Assembly (NCBI RefSeq): GCF_003991205.1
Contig: NZ_RXOZ01000037.1
Span: 113,379-177,378 of the forward strand
Direction: 5' to 3'
Source: Georgenia sp. SYP-B2076
GTDB lineage: Bacteria; Actinomycetota; Actinomycetes; Actinomycetales; Actinomycetaceae
DNA: 64,000 nucleotides
Shown here: positions 1-8,803 of the stretch, piece by piece
How the letters are laid out: every line of letters starts with the position of its first letter
Numbering within the stretch: the stretch's first letter is position 1
Program-made: the position numbers and the translations under genes
Notes under the pieces: generated by a model
What the model was told of the DNA's origin: nothing
The model's input: only the letters and a program-made list of their open reading frames with translations
The model's database searches: none

Positions 1-183
1 GCCGAAGTCCACGAGGACGGCACGTGCGCCGTCCAGCGCGATGACCTTGCCGAGGCCGTGGCGCTCGTGGGAGACCTGCGCACCCACCGGGATGGGCACC
101 GCCAGGGCGTCCGCGGCCTCACGGGCGGCGTTGAACGGGCTGCTCGGGAGATAGGGGCGGTTTCCGGCGCGGGGGGTGGCCAT
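1..183 (-). CDS. Small conserved actinobacterial protein, 3' end cut by window start
   Basis: Sixty-one codons are visible, starting at an ATG preceded by a good GGAGG-type ribosome site, and the frame runs open off the window edge. The first part is a Pro/Ala-rich segment containing PYLPSSPFNAAREAA. A short beta-rich stretch follows with a GxxVxHxxxGxGxV...VDFG pattern, resembling the small SH3/Tudor-like barrels at the ends of UvrD/PcrA helicases and in CarD-like proteins. That resemblance is weak and I do not assign a function. It is transcribed divergently from the ferredoxin reductase gene. Confidence 0.6.
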   Translation of the reverse strand, partial: MATPRAGNRPYLPSSPFNAAREAADALAVPIPVGAQVSHERHGLGKVIALDGARAVLVDFG

Positions 184-373
184 GGCCCCATCCTCCTCCC
201 CGCGGACTCGGATGGGAACCAAACCGCCCCACCTCCCAGGGCCCGACGGGCCGCGTGAACGAGGTCACCGGTCCGGGAGGGGGCGCGGCGTCCTAGACTG
301 GTCGCTGGACTTTGGCCCCGGTGCGCGCACGCGCGGTCCGCCTCGCCCCCCGCACCCCTGATGAGAGGTACTT

Positions 374-1780
374 GTGACCAGCTCCCGCCCGCTCAGCGTG
401 GCGCTCGTGGGTGCCGGCCCTGCCGGCATCTACGCCGCCGACATCCTGTCCAAGTCAGGGCTGGAGGTGAGCATCGACCTCTTCGAGCGGCTGCCCGCCC
501 CGTTCGGGCTGGTGCGCTACGGCGTCGCCCCCGACCACCCCCGCATCAAGCAGATCATCGTGGCCCTGTACAAGATCCTCCAGCGCGGGGACGTCCGCCT
601 CATCGGGAACGTCGACGTCGGCACGGACGTCTCGCTCGCCGAGCTGCAGCGCCACTACGACGCGGTCATCTTCTCCACCGGCTCCGACCGCGACGCCCCT
701 TTGAACATCCCCGGGATCGACCTGCCGGGCAGCTACGGCGCCGCGGACTTCGTCTCCTGGTACGACGGCCATCCCGACGTCCCGCGGACCTGGCCGCTGG
801 AGGCCAAGGAGGTCGCGGTGGTCGGGGTGGGCAACGTCGCGCTGGACGTGGCGCGCATGCTCGCCAAGCACGTCGAGGACCTCATGCCCACGGAGATCCC
901 GCCCAACGTCGTGGAGGGGCTGCGCGCCAGCCCCGTCACGGACGTCCACGTGTTCGGGCGCCGCGGCCCGGCGCAGGTGAAGTTCACCCCCCTCGAGCTG
1001 CGCGAGCTCGGCAAGGTGCCCGACGTCGACGTCATCGTCTACGACGAGGACTTCCAGTTCGACGAGGGCTCCGAGGAGGCCATCCGCGCCTCCAACCAGA
1101 CCAAGCAGGTGGTCAAGACCCTCATGGACTGGACCCTCAAGGAGGAGTCCGACCGGACCGCGTCGCGGCGCATCCACCTGCACTTCCTGCACCGCCCGGT
1201 GGAGGTCCTGGGCGCGGACAGGGTCGAGGGGCTGCGCACCGAGCGCACCGAGCTCGCCGGCGACGGGAGCGTCCGCGGGACCGGGGAGTTCGTCGACACG
1301 CCCGTGCAGGCCGTGTACCGGGCGGTGGGCTACTACGGCTCGCCCGTGCCGGACCTGCCCTTCGACGAGCGCGCCGGCGTCATCCCCAACACCGAGGGCA
1401 GGGTCATCGGCGAGGACGGGACGTACCTGCGCGGCGTGTACGCGACGGGCTGGATCAAGCGGGGGCCGGTGGGCCTGATCGGCTCGACGAAGTCCGATGC
1501 CCAGCAGACCATCGCGCACCTGGTCGAGGACGCCGAGGCGGGCCTCCTCCACGCCCGCACGGACGACGAGTCCGCCGTCGGCCACGACGCGATGCTCCAG
1601 GCGCTGGAGGAGGCGGGCGTGCGCTACACCACGTGGCAGGGCTGGGAGCTGCTCGACGCCTTCGAGCGGTCCCTGGGCGGGGCGTACGACGGCATCGAGC
1701 GCGAGCGCGTCAAGGTCGTCCAGCGCGAGACCATGACGGCGATCTCCCGCGGCGAGGAGCACGACGGCCGGCTCCTCTAG
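374..1780 (+). CDS. fprA: Ferredoxin/adrenodoxin-type NADP+ reductase, FprA family
   Basis: A 468-residue FAD flavoprotein that should transfer electrons between NADPH and ferredoxin in the cytosol. The N-terminus has the FAD Rossmann motif VALVGAGPAGIYAA. A second dinucleotide motif, VVGVGNVALDVARML, lies near residue 155 and would bind NADP(H). The C-terminal YATGWIKRGPVGLIGS segment is the FAD-contact signature of the adrenodoxin-reductase family, and length and domain order fit FprA. The GTG start gives MTSSRPLSVALVG directly before the FAD fold. A TAGACT hexamer at 294-299 may be its -10 box, but I see no clear -35. Confidence 0.93.
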   Translation: MTSSRPLSVALVGAGPAGIYAADILSKSGLEVSIDLFERLPAPFGLVRYGVAPDHPRIKQIIVALYKILQRGDVRLIGNVDVGTDVSLAELQRHYDAVIFSTGSDRDAPLNIPGIDLPGSYGAADFVSWYDGHPDVPRTWPLEAKEVAVVGVGNVALDVARMLAKHVEDLMPTEIPPNVVEGLRASPVTDVHVFGRRGPAQVKFTPLELRELGKVPDVDVIVYDEDFQFDEGSEEAIRASNQTKQVVKTLMDWTLKEESDRTASRRIHLHFLHRPVEVLGADRVEGLRTERTELAGDGSVRGTGEFVDTPVQAVYRAVGYYGSPVPDLPFDERAGVIPNTEGRVIGEDGTYLRGVYATGWIKRGPVGLIGSTKSDAQQTIAHLVEDAEAGLLHARTDDESAVGHDAMLQALEEAGVRYTTWQGWELLDAFERSLGGAYDGIERERVKVVQRETMTAISRGEEHDGRLL

Positions 1781-1948
1781 CCGTCCGGCCCCGCACGGCC
1801 GCTCGCGCGCCGGCCTCTCGCGGGGCCGGGCCGGGCGCCGCGGCCCGGGGTGCCACGCGGGCCGGGGAACCGCCGGCCCGCGGCGGGCGTTGGACCAGGT
1901 GGCGGGGACCCGTGCGGGGCCGCCGACCCGAGACCAGGAGAGCCCAGG

Positions 1949-2815
1949 ATGAACGACCGGCACCACAACGGCATCAAGACCACGCTGCTCTTCGCCGCGA
2001 TGTGGGCCATCCTCCTGGCCATCGGCGGCGTGGTCGCCAACGGGACCGGCAGCTCCATGTTCATCTGGCTGTTCGCCGGCATCGGCCTCGTCACGACGTT
2101 CTACAGCTACTGGAACTCCGACAAGCTCGCCATCCGCGCCATGGCCGCGCGGCCGGTGAGCGAGGCGGAGGCCCCCGGGTACTACGCCATCGTCCGCGAG
2201 CTGGCCACGGCCGCGCGCCAGCCGATGCCCCGCCTGTACATCTCGCCCACCGCGCAGCCCAACGCCTTCGCGACGGGCCGCAACCCGCGCAACGCCGCCG
2301 TGTGCTGCACCGAGGGCATCCTCCGGCTCCTCGAGCCCCGCGAGCTGCGCGGGGTCCTCGGGCACGAGCTCATGCACGTGTACAACCGCGACATCCTGAC
2401 GTCGTCGGTGTCCGCGGCCTTCGCCGGGCTCATCACGTCGGTGGCCCAGTTCCTCATGTTCTTCGGCGGGGGCCGCGACCGCAACGCCAACCCGCTGGCG
2501 CTCATCGCGACGGCGCTGCTCGCCCCGATCGCCGCGTCCCTCATCCAGCTGGCGATCTCCCGCACGCGGGAGTTCGACGCCGACGAGGACGGCGCGCAGC
2601 TCACCGGCGACCCGCTCGCCCTCGCCTCGGCGCTGCGCAAGATCGAGCGCGGCGCCGAGGCGCGACCCCTCACGCCGAGCCAGCCGCTGGAGAACGTCAG
2701 CCACATGATGATCGCCAACCCGTTCCGCGGGCGCGGCGGGCTCGGCCGGCTGTTCGCGACGCACCCGCCGATGGGGGAGCGCATCGCCCGGCTGGAGCGC
2801 ATGGCGGGGTACTGA
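1949..2815 (+). CDS. htpX: Zinc-dependent membrane protease HtpX (M48)
   Basis: A 288-residue integral membrane metalloprotease of the heat-shock/quality-control class that degrades misfolded membrane proteins. Two hydrophobic segments at the N-terminus (LLFAAMWAILLAIGG and MFIWLFAGIGLVTTFY) are followed by the zinc motif HELMH. A second pair of membrane segments flanks LIQLAISRTREFDADEDGA, which carries the third zinc-ligand Glu. The ATG at 1949 follows CAGGAGAGCCC and gives the usual family length. The frame stays open upstream, but that segment has no homology-like features. The gene converges on yajQ. Confidence 0.95.
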   Translation: MNDRHHNGIKTTLLFAAMWAILLAIGGVVANGTGSSMFIWLFAGIGLVTTFYSYWNSDKLAIRAMAARPVSEAEAPGYYAIVRELATAARQPMPRLYISPTAQPNAFATGRNPRNAAVCCTEGILRLLEPRELRGVLGHELMHVYNRDILTSSVSAAFAGLITSVAQFLMFFGGGRDRNANPLALIATALLAPIAASLIQLAISRTREFDADEDGAQLTGDPLALASALRKIERGAEARPLTPSQPLENVSHMMIANPFRGRGGLGRLFATHPPMGERIARLERMAGY

Positions 2816-2861
2816 CGGGGTCGTCCGGGCCGGCGGCCGGGCGGTGGGCTAGGCGGTCGGG

Positions 2862-2889
2862 CGCGGACGGCGGGCGCCGGCCGTCCGCG
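2862..2889. terminator. Hairpin between convergent htpX and yajQ
   Basis: CGCGGACGG at 2862-2870 pairs perfectly with CCGTCCGCG at 2881-2889 around a GC-rich loop that can itself pair. There is no long T-run on either side. The convergent gene arrangement suggests a bidirectional terminator. Confidence 0.5.
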
Positions 2890-2894
2890 TGACG

Positions 2895-3392
2895 TCAGCG
2901 GTAGTTGGTGAACTGCAGCGCCGCGTCGATGTCCTCGGCGCCCTTGAGCAGGGTGATGACCTCCTGGAGCTCGTCGCGGCTCTTCGACGTCACCCGCACC
3001 TCGTCCCCGGTGATCTGCGTCTTGACGCCCTTGGGGCCCTCCTCGCGCACCAGCTTGGTGATCTTTTTCGCATTTTCCTGGCTCAGGCCCTCCTTGAGGG
3101 TGCCCACCAGGCGGTACTCCTTGCCGGACGGCTTGGGCTCGCCGTCGCCGGTGTCGACCGCCTTGAGGGAGATCCCGCGCTTGATGAGCTTGGACTGGAG
3201 CACGTCCAGGACGGCCTTGACCCTCTCGGCGGAGTTGGCCGCCATGGTGATCGTGTCTCCCGCCAGCGTCACGGAGGCGCCGACGCCCTTGAAGTCGTAA
3301 CGCTGGGAGATCTCCTTGGCGGCCTGGTTGACGGCGTTGTCCACCTCCTGGTGGTCCACCTTGCTGACGATGTCGAAGGACGAATCGGCCAT
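2895..3392 (-). CDS. yajQ: YajQ family nucleotide-binding protein
   Basis: A 165-residue soluble protein of the YajQ family, some members of which bind cyclic di-GMP and act with transcription factors. The family opening is intact ([21 protein letters not shown]), followed by the repeated alpha/beta halves with SQRYDFKG and the C-terminal [13 protein letters not shown]. The ATG at 3392 sits five bases after AGGAG. An in-frame GTG two codons upstream overlaps that ribosome site and is less likely. The role in this organism is inferred from the family only. Confidence 0.92.
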   Translation of the reverse strand: MADSSFDIVSKVDHQEVDNAVNQAAKEISQRYDFKGVGASVTLAGDTITMAANSAERVKAVLDVLQSKLIKRGISLKAVDTGDGEPKPSGKEYRLVGTLKEGLSQENAKKITKLVREEGPKGVKTQITGDEVRVTSKSRDELQEVITLLKGAEDIDAALQFTNYR

Positions 3393-3532
3393 GAGCACTC
3401 CTTGGTCGTGGGTGGTGCGGGCGCGCGGGCGGAGGCGCGGCGCGGGCGTGTGTGACCATCGTCGCGCACGCCGCGGTTCACGAGCACCCGCAAGTTGTTG
3501 CTATCGTTCCATCTGCACCTTCCGAGGTGTGA

Positions 3533-3614
3533 GGCGAGTTGCCCGAGCGGCCAAAGGGAGCTGACTGTAAATCAGCCGCGGAATGCTTCGCAGGTTCGAA
3601 TCCTGCACTCGCCA
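3533..3614 (+). tRNA. tRNA-Tyr (GTA)
   Basis: An 82-nt class II tRNA. GGCGAGT (3533-3539) pairs with ACTCGCC (3607-3613), the anticodon loop reads CTGTAAA with anticodon GTA, the variable arm is long, and the T arm contains GGTTCGAATCC. No CCA is encoded after the discriminator A. Confidence 0.95.
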
Positions 3615-3619
3615 CGGAC

Positions 3620-3652
3620 CGGCCCATCACCTGCGCAAGCGGTGGTGGGCCG
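3620..3652 (+). terminator. Probable terminator after tRNA-Tyr
   Basis: CGGCCCATCACC at 3620-3631 pairs with GGTGGTGGGCCG at 3641-3652, twelve base pairs with one wobble, around a nine-base loop. It lies six bases beyond the tRNA. No T-run follows. Confidence 0.55.
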
Positions 3653-3727
3653 CCGTCATCTCCGGGCCCGCCCCGAGGCCCCGCCAGATCGCCTCCCGCC
3701 CGCAGGCGCCGACGCCAGAATGGGCGG

Positions 3728-4615
3728 ATGACCGAGATCACCGGTTGGCGGCGCCTCATCGGCCACCGGGGAACGTTCCTGGCCACTCTCGACCTGTGGT
3801 CGCCCGAGCGCGCCGGCAGGACGCGTCACCTGCAGCCCGGGTTCCGGGCGCTGTGGTCGCTCGAGGGTGCCAACGGCGAGCCCGCGATCCAGGAGGGCCC
3901 GCTCGACCTCGTCGAGGCGCGAAGCCTGGCGCCGGGGAGCACCGGCAACGTGCTCATCCACCCGATGTGGCCCGAGGCGTGGCGGGGGGTCGACGCGGGT
4001 GCCACCTTGACGCTCCTCTCCCGGAGCCGGCACCGGCGAGTGATCGGGGAGGCGACCGTCCTCGAGCGCCGGGGTGTTCCCGCGTCGGCGCCGCCGAACC
4101 TCGAGCCGTTCGAGGAGACGCCGGCGCGAGCGCGCCTGCGCGCCGTGGCCGGCGCGCCGCCGGCCAGGTCCGTCGCGGCGCCGCCCACCGTGACCGTCGG
4201 GACGGTGACGTTGCCGCTGCTGAGCTCGTCCTGGGGCGACCCCGCGGACCGGCACGAGAATGCTCCCCGGTCCAGGACCGAGGAGGCCGACCTCGCGGCA
4301 CGCCTGCCGACGATCAGGCTCGACCGCGGCGCGCCGGTGCTGATGACGGTGACCGACGCGGATTTGGCGGTCTCCGGCGAGATCGCGTACTTCTCCGGGA
4401 TCGACCCCGACGGCATCCCCGCGGGGGACCGTCTGGACGTGCACCGTGACAGCCGCTCCCTGCTCCGCGGCGTCGAGCGTGTCGTGGGCGGCGCGTGGTC
4501 CCTTCGCATCCCCGCGCCCGGCGGCGCGAAGGCGGTCGTCGTCAGCCTCACCTTCGCACCGGGGGCGCCGGCCGCGCCGGCCAACCTCGCCTCCTGGGGC
4601 TTCCGCCTTCCATGA
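3728..4615 (+). CDS. Hypothetical protein of unknown function
   Basis: The predicted product has 295 residues with no signal peptide or membrane segment. I do not recognise the family. The central segment (SLAPGSTGNVLIHPMWPEAWRGVDAG and the following beta strands) has the spacing of a small beta-barrel loosely like the third domain of EF-Tu, but this is a weak impression. The C-terminal half has a jelly-roll-like strand pattern. The ATG at 3728 is chosen because CAGAAT at 3716-3721 stands six bases before it with no ribosome site, the arrangement of a leaderless actinobacterial mRNA. It stands alone between tRNA genes. Confidence 0.7.
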   Translation: MTEITGWRRLIGHRGTFLATLDLWSPERAGRTRHLQPGFRALWSLEGANGEPAIQEGPLDLVEARSLAPGSTGNVLIHPMWPEAWRGVDAGATLTLLSRSRHRRVIGEATVLERRGVPASAPPNLEPFEETPARARLRAVAGAPPARSVAAPPTVTVGTVTLPLLSSSWGDPADRHENAPRSRTEEADLAARLPTIRLDRGAPVLMTVTDADLAVSGEIAYFSGIDPDGIPAGDRLDVHRDSRSLLRGVERVVGGAWSLRIPAPGGAKAVVVSLTFAPGAPAAPANLASWGFRLP

Positions 4616-4776
4616 GTCCCCGCACGACGGTCCGTCCCGTCGGTGCCGCACGGCAGCGGCGTCCCGGAGGGCCGGCCGCCGGTGCGGCAGAGCGGCTCAC
4701 AGGCCCGTGAATCCCCGTCGTTCCGGGCGAGATCCGGGCTGTGACGTGACTCACGGCCGGAAGTGGCCGATCGGAT

Positions 4777-4806
4777 TTCACCTTCCGGCGGGGGTCCATG
4801 TAGGCT
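4777..4806 (+). promoter_or_regulatory. Probable promoter of the tRNA-Thr/tRNA-Met/rpmG unit
   Basis: TTCACC (4777-4782), an 18-base spacer and TAGGCT (4801-4806) lie eleven bases before the tRNA-Thr gene. Spacing and hexamers fit the housekeeping sigma factor. Confidence 0.55.
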
Positions 4807-4816
4807 CGTCCGCGCT

Positions 4817-4889
4817 GCCCCGATAGCTCAGTCGGCAGAGCGTCTCCATGGTAAGGAGAAGGTCAAGGGTTCGATTCCCTTTCGGGGCT
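4817..4889 (+). tRNA. tRNA-Thr (GGT)
   Basis: A 73-nt tRNA. GCCCCGA (4817-4823) pairs with TCGGGGC (4882-4888), the anticodon loop reads ATGGTAA with anticodon GGT, and the T loop is GGTTCGATTCC. No encoded CCA. Confidence 0.95.
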
Positions 4890-4948
4890 CTGGCCTTCGG
4901 GCCGCCGGCGGTACCGCAGGTTCGGTACGCTGGTGGCTCGAAGGACGC

Positions 4949-5025
4949 GGCGGGGTAGCTCAGTTGGCGAGAGCGCACGACTCATAATCGTGAGGTCGCG
5001 GGTTCGAGCCCCGCCCCCGCTACCA
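4949..5025 (+). tRNA. tRNA-Met (CAT), elongator type
   Basis: A 77-nt tRNA with CCA encoded. GGCGGGG pairs with CCCCGCT, and the CAT anticodon sits in CTCATAA. The first acceptor pair is a G-T wobble rather than the C-A mismatch of initiator tRNA, so this is the elongator. It is the only one of the four tRNAs here with encoded CCA. rpmG starts 58 bases downstream. Confidence 0.9.
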
Positions 5026-5083
5026 AGCAAGACGACGAAGCAGCCGATTGGCCGCTCGCACGAGTTGAACGTGAGGAACTGCC

Positions 5084-5251
5084 GTGGCCAAGTCAACCGA
5101 TGTCCGCCCCAAGATCACCCTCGCCTGCGAGGTGTGCAAGGAGCGCAACTACATCACCAAGAAGAACCGTCGGAACAACCCCGACCGTCTCGAGCTGGCC
5201 AAGTACTGCCCGCGCTGCAACGCCAAGACGACGCACCGCGAGACCCGCTGA
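5084..5251 (+). CDS. rpmG: 50S ribosomal protein L33
   Basis: A 55-residue zinc-binding (C+) form of L33 of the large subunit. The four cysteines C15, C18, C42 and C45 (CEVC and CPRC) are all present. The start is a GTG after GAGGAACTGCC, giving [10 protein letters not shown]. The arrangement tRNA-Thr, tRNA-Met, rpmG, dehydratase genes matches the conserved order seen in mycobacteria and other actinobacteria. This gene is shorter than many gene-finder cutoffs and easily missed. Confidence 0.95.
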   Translation: MAKSTDVRPKITLACEVCKERNYITKKNRRNNPDRLELAKYCPRCNAKTTHRETR

Positions 5252-5286
5252 CCTCCTCGGCCACGCCACTGCCCTAGGCTGGGGCG

Positions 5287-5760
5287 ATGACCGAGAGCAG
5301 CACCCGCCCCACCGGCGTCGACAAGACGCTCGTGGGGCGTTCTTATGCCCCGACGGAGACCTACGAGGTCTCCCGCGTGAAGATCGCCGAGATGGCCGCC
5401 GCCACGGGCGCCACGCACCCCGCGCACACCGATCCCGATGCGGCCTGGGCCCTGGGATACGCCGACGTCGTCGCCCCGCCCACCTTCGCCGCCGTCGTGG
5501 CGCAGCGGGCCGAGCAGGCCTACGTGGCCAGCCCCGAGGCCGGCATCGACTTCTCCCGCGTGGTCCACGCCGAGGAGCGCCTGACCCACCACCGCCCCAT
5601 CGTCGCCGGGGACCGGCTGCGCACCACGGTCCACGTGGACAAGATCCTCGAGCGCGCCGGCATCACCCTGGTGACCACGCGCGCGGAGATCGCCGACGAC
5701 GCAGAGGCCCCCGTGTGCACCGTCCTGTCCACCCTCGCCGTGCGGGGGGAGGGCCGATGA
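5287..5760 (+). CDS. MaoC-like dehydratase, HadA-type subunit
   Basis: A 157-residue single hot-dog fold of the FAS1-like/UPF0336 group. In mycobacteria HadA supplies the substrate-binding half of the beta-hydroxyacyl-ACP dehydratase in type II fatty-acid elongation. Family features seen are VGRSYAPTETYEVSRVKIAEMA at the start and the central helix region LGYADVVAPPTFAA. The catalytic Asp/His pair is absent, as expected for this subunit. It overlaps the HadB-like gene by ATGA, so a heterodimer is likely. TAGGCT ends six bases before the ATG with no ribosome site, suggesting leaderless translation. The substrate in a mycolate-free organism is unknown. Confidence 0.87.
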   Translation: MTESSTRPTGVDKTLVGRSYAPTETYEVSRVKIAEMAAATGATHPAHTDPDAAWALGYADVVAPPTFAAVVAQRAEQAYVASPEAGIDFSRVVHAEERLTHHRPIVAGDRLRTTVHVDKILERAGITLVTTRAEIADDAEAPVCTVLSTLAVRGEGR

Positions 5761-6218
5761 GCGCGCAGACCCCGTCGTCCGACGACTTCCAGCCCGAGCG
5801 GCCCGTGCTCGCCGAGCTCGAGGTGGGGCAGGAGCTCTTCACGCGCACGTACGCGATCGACCGCGCGCTCCTGGTGCGCTACGCCGGGGCCAGCGGGGAC
5901 TTCAACCCGATCCACTACAACGAGCGCGTCGCCCGCGAGGTCGGCCTGCCCGGCGTCATCGCGCACGGCATGGCGACCATGGGGCTGGCGGCCTCCGCCG
6001 TCGAGGACTGGGCCGACGACCCCGGCGCCGTCACCGAGTACGGGGTGCGCTTCACCCGGCCGGTGGAGGTGCCCGACCCGGGCACCGCCGAGATCGAGGT
6101 CGTCGGACGAGTCGGCGCGCTGGACCTGGCCGCCGGCTCGGTCCGCGTGGACCTGGCCGTGACCTCGGGTGGCGCGAGCGTGCTGGCCAAGGCGCAGGCC
6201 GTCGTCCGCCTCGCGTGA
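5757..6218 (+). CDS. MaoC-like dehydratase, HadB-type catalytic subunit
   Basis: A 153-residue hot-dog protein that carries the catalytic hydratase signature SGDFNPIHYNE with the Asp and His of R-specific enoyl hydratases. GVIAHGMATMG, the family's next conserved loop, follows. It should complete the active dehydratase with the product of the preceding gene, which it overlaps by four bases. Its stop overlaps the GTG start of the downstream transporter. Confidence 0.9.
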   Translation: MSAQTPSSDDFQPERPVLAELEVGQELFTRTYAIDRALLVRYAGASGDFNPIHYNERVAREVGLPGVIAHGMATMGLAASAVEDWADDPGAVTEYGVRFTRPVEVPDPGTAEIEVVGRVGALDLAAGSVRVDLAVTSGGASVLAKAQAVVRLA

Positions 6219-7591
6219 GCGGCGGCGCCACGGCCGCGCCGGTGACCGACCGGCGGGCCAACCGGGCGGCGTGGGCGACCTTCGCCGTCTTCGCCCTCAA
6301 CGGGCTGGTGTTCGCGAACTGGGTCTCCCGGTTCCCGGCGGTGCGTGACGCCCTCGACCTGAGCCCGTCCCGGCTCGGCATGCTGCTGCTCGTCGGCTCC
6401 CTGGGCTCCGTGGTGGCGCTGCCCCTGACAGGGGCCGTGGTCCAGCGGCTCGGGACCGCACGCACGGCCGGCCTGGCGGCGACCCTCAACGTCGGCTGCT
6501 TCGCGCTGGTCGCGCTGGCCGTCGGCGCCGGTGAGATCGCCTGGCTGGTGCCGGCGCTGTTCGTCGCGCAGGTGGGCATCGCCGCATGGGACGTGGCGAT
6601 GAACATCGAGGGCGGGGCCGTCGAGCGGGCGCTCGGACGGGCGATCATGCCGCGGTTCCACGCGGGCTTCTCCCTGGGCACCGTGGCCGGGGCCGGGATG
6701 GGCGCGCTGGCCGCCTGGGCGGGGATCTCCGTGACCGTCCACCTCCTGTGCGTCCTCGCCCTGATCTGGGTGGCGGTGCTGGTGTGCCTGCGCGGCTTCC
6801 TGCCCGAGCAGCCGGTGCCGCCGGCTCCGCGGTCCCCGCGCTCCGGCGAGCCCGGCCGGGGCGCGCGCCGCGGCGGCCTGCGGCAGGCGCTCTCGGCGTG
6901 GACCGAGGCCCGCACCCTGCTCATCGGCGGCGTCGTGCTCGCCGCGGCCCTGACCGAGGGGGCCGCCAACGACTGGCTCGCGCTCGCCGTCGTGGACGGC
7001 TTCGACCAGCCCGACGCCGTGGGCGCGGCCGGCTTCGGGATCTTCGTCGCCGCCATGACGGGCATGCGGCTCGCGGGCACCAGCCTCCTCGAGCGGTACG
7101 GCCGGGTGCCGGTCCTGCGGCTGTGCTCGGTCCTGGCCACGGTGGGCCTGGTGACCTTCGCCCTCGCCCCCTGGCTCGGCCTCGCGGTCGCCGGCGCCGT
7201 GCTGTGGGGCGTGGGGGCGGCCCTCGGGTTCCCCGTCGGCATGTCCGCGGCCAGCGACGAGCCGCTGCGCGCCGCCGCCCGCATCTCCGTCGTCTCCTCC
7301 ATCGGCTACACCGCCTTCCTGGCCGGCCCCCCGCTGCTGGGCCTGCTGGCCGAGCACGTGGGCTACCGCCACGCCCTCCTGGCGATCGCCGTCCCGCTGG
7401 TCCTGGGGATCGTGCTGACGCCCGCCGCCCGGCCGATCGGGCCCGCGGGAGCCCGCCCTCCCGCCGTGGGGCCCGGCGCTCGCGCCGCCGAGCCGGGCGC
7501 TCCCGGCCCCGGCGTTGGCGCGCCCGGCCCCGGCGTCGCCGTGCCGGGCGCGGGCGATGTCACAGGACGCGGGGCAGGCTCCCGGCCGTAA
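6215..7591 (+). CDS. MFS transporter
   Basis: A 458-residue protein with about twelve hydrophobic segments in two halves, beginning ATFAVFALNGLVFANWVSRFPAV. That start and the LLLVGSLGSVVALPLTGAVV loop are typical of the YbjJ/FucP-like branch of the major facilitator superfamily. The substrate is not predictable. The GTG start overlaps the stop of the dehydratase gene (GTGA), so it is translationally coupled to it. The last ~50 residues are a Pro/Gly/Ala-rich cytosolic tail (repeats of PGPGV) that the family does not need. Confidence 0.85.
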   Translation: MSGGATAAPVTDRRANRAAWATFAVFALNGLVFANWVSRFPAVRDALDLSPSRLGMLLLVGSLGSVVALPLTGAVVQRLGTARTAGLAATLNVGCFALVALAVGAGEIAWLVPALFVAQVGIAAWDVAMNIEGGAVERALGRAIMPRFHAGFSLGTVAGAGMGALAAWAGISVTVHLLCVLALIWVAVLVCLRGFLPEQPVPPAPRSPRSGEPGRGARRGGLRQALSAWTEARTLLIGGVVLAAALTEGAANDWLALAVVDGFDQPDAVGAAGFGIFVAAMTGMRLAGTSLLERYGRVPVLRLCSVLATVGLVTFALAPWLGLAVAGAVLWGVGAALGFPVGMSAASDEPLRAAARISVVSSIGYTAFLAGPPLLGLLAEHVGYRHALLAIAVPLVLGIVLTPAARPIGPAGARPPAVGPGARAAEPGAPGPGVGAPGPGVAVPGAGDVTGRGAGSRP

Positions 7592-7600
7592 CCTGGACGG

Positions 7601-8791
7601 GTGACTGACATCCTCGACCCCCTCACGCCCGCGGCGACCCCCCTCGCAGCCGGCAGCACGTTCCCCGGGGGCGCGCCGACGCTCGCGGAGCTGACCACCC
7701 TGCGCGTCGGCGGCCCGGTGCGCGAGTACGTCGAGGCACAGACCGAGGCGGAGCTCGTCAGCGCCGTGCGGGCCGCGGACGACGCGGGCGCCGCGCTCCT
7801 CGTCCTGGGCGGGGGATCCAACCTGCTGGCCTCCGACGCGCCCTTCGACGGCGTCGTCGTGCGGGACGCCCGGCGCGCCATCGACGGCGTCGGGGACGAC
7901 GCGTGCGCCGGCGCGAGCCTCACGGTCCCCGCGGGCCAGCCCTGGGACGACGTCGTCGCCACCGCCGTCCAGGAGGGCTGGATGGGCGTCGAGGCGCTCT
8001 CCGGCATCCCCGGGTCGGCCGGCGCGACGCCGGTGCAGAACGTCGGGGCGTACGGGCAGGAGGTCGCCGAGACGCTCTCCTCCGTGCGGGTGTACGACCG
8101 GCTCGAGCGGCGCACCCGGATGTTCGCCGTCGGGGAGCTCGGCCTGGGCTACCGCACCTCCCTCCTCAAGCGATCCCTCGCCGACACCGCCGCCGGGGGC
8201 GGGCGCACCTGGGGGCCCACCGGGCGGTACGTGGTCCTGGAGGTGAGCTTCCAGCTGCGCCTTGCCACCCTCTCGGCGCCCGTGCGCTACCCCGAGCTCG
8301 CCCGGACGCTGGGGATCGACGTCGGCCGCCGCGTGCCCGCCGCGGACGTGCGGGCCGCCGTGCTCGAGCTGCGCCGCGGCAAGGGCATGGTGCTGGACGC
8401 CGCCGACCACGACACGTGGTCGGCCGGCTCCTTCTTCACGAATCCCCTGATGAGCGTCGCGGAGGCGGACGCGCTGCTGCCCGCCGACGCGCCCCGCTAC
8501 CCCGTGGCGGACCACACTGCGATCCACCAGATCGGTGGCAGCGCCCCCGTCGTCGAGGACCTCGTCAAGACCTCGGCCGCCTGGCTCATCTCCCACGCCG
8601 GGTTCGAGAAGGGGTTCGGCCTCGGCGCCCCGGCCAGCCTCTCGACCAAGCACGCCCTCGCGCTGACCAACCGGGGCGGCGCCACCGCGGAGGACCTCCT
8701 GGCGCTGGCCCGCGCCGTCCGCGAGGGGGTCCGGGCCGCCTACGGCATCGAGCTGATCCCCGAGCCGGTGCTGCTGGGCGCCGCGCTCTAA
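7601..8791 (+). CDS. murB: UDP-N-acetylenolpyruvoylglucosamine reductase
   Basis: The predicted 396-residue FAD enzyme reduces UDP-GlcNAc-enolpyruvate to UDP-MurNAc in peptidoglycan synthesis. Seen are the FAD-binding LVLGGGSNLLAS (residues ~67-78), SGIPGSAGATPVQNVGAYG (134-152), the substrate Arg in GYRTS (185), the proton-donor Ser in AGSFFTNP (277) and the C-terminal Glu in LIPEPVLLG. A segment of about 20 residues before the FAD domain is extra. The GTG is preceded at six bases by TAACCT and by no ribosome site, suggesting a leaderless transcript. It converges on the adenosine deaminase gene. Confidence 0.95.
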   Translation: MTDILDPLTPAATPLAAGSTFPGGAPTLAELTTLRVGGPVREYVEAQTEAELVSAVRAADDAGAALLVLGGGSNLLASDAPFDGVVVRDARRAIDGVGDDACAGASLTVPAGQPWDDVVATAVQEGWMGVEALSGIPGSAGATPVQNVGAYGQEVAETLSSVRVYDRLERRTRMFAVGELGLGYRTSLLKRSLADTAAGGGRTWGPTGRYVVLEVSFQLRLATLSAPVRYPELARTLGIDVGRRVPAADVRAAVLELRRGKGMVLDAADHDTWSAGSFFTNPLMSVAEADALLPADAPRYPVADHTAIHQIGGSAPVVEDLVKTSAAWLISHAGFEKGFGLGAPASLSTKHALALTNRGGATAEDLLALARAVREGVRAAYGIELIPEPVLLGAAL

Positions 8792-8803
8792 CCCCCCGGC
8801 CGC

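Noticed and set aside
361..2892. An 843-codon open frame across fprA and htpX
   Set aside because: Its product is Arg/Pro-rich low-quality sequence in a shifted frame of two clear genes, a normal artefact of very high GC.
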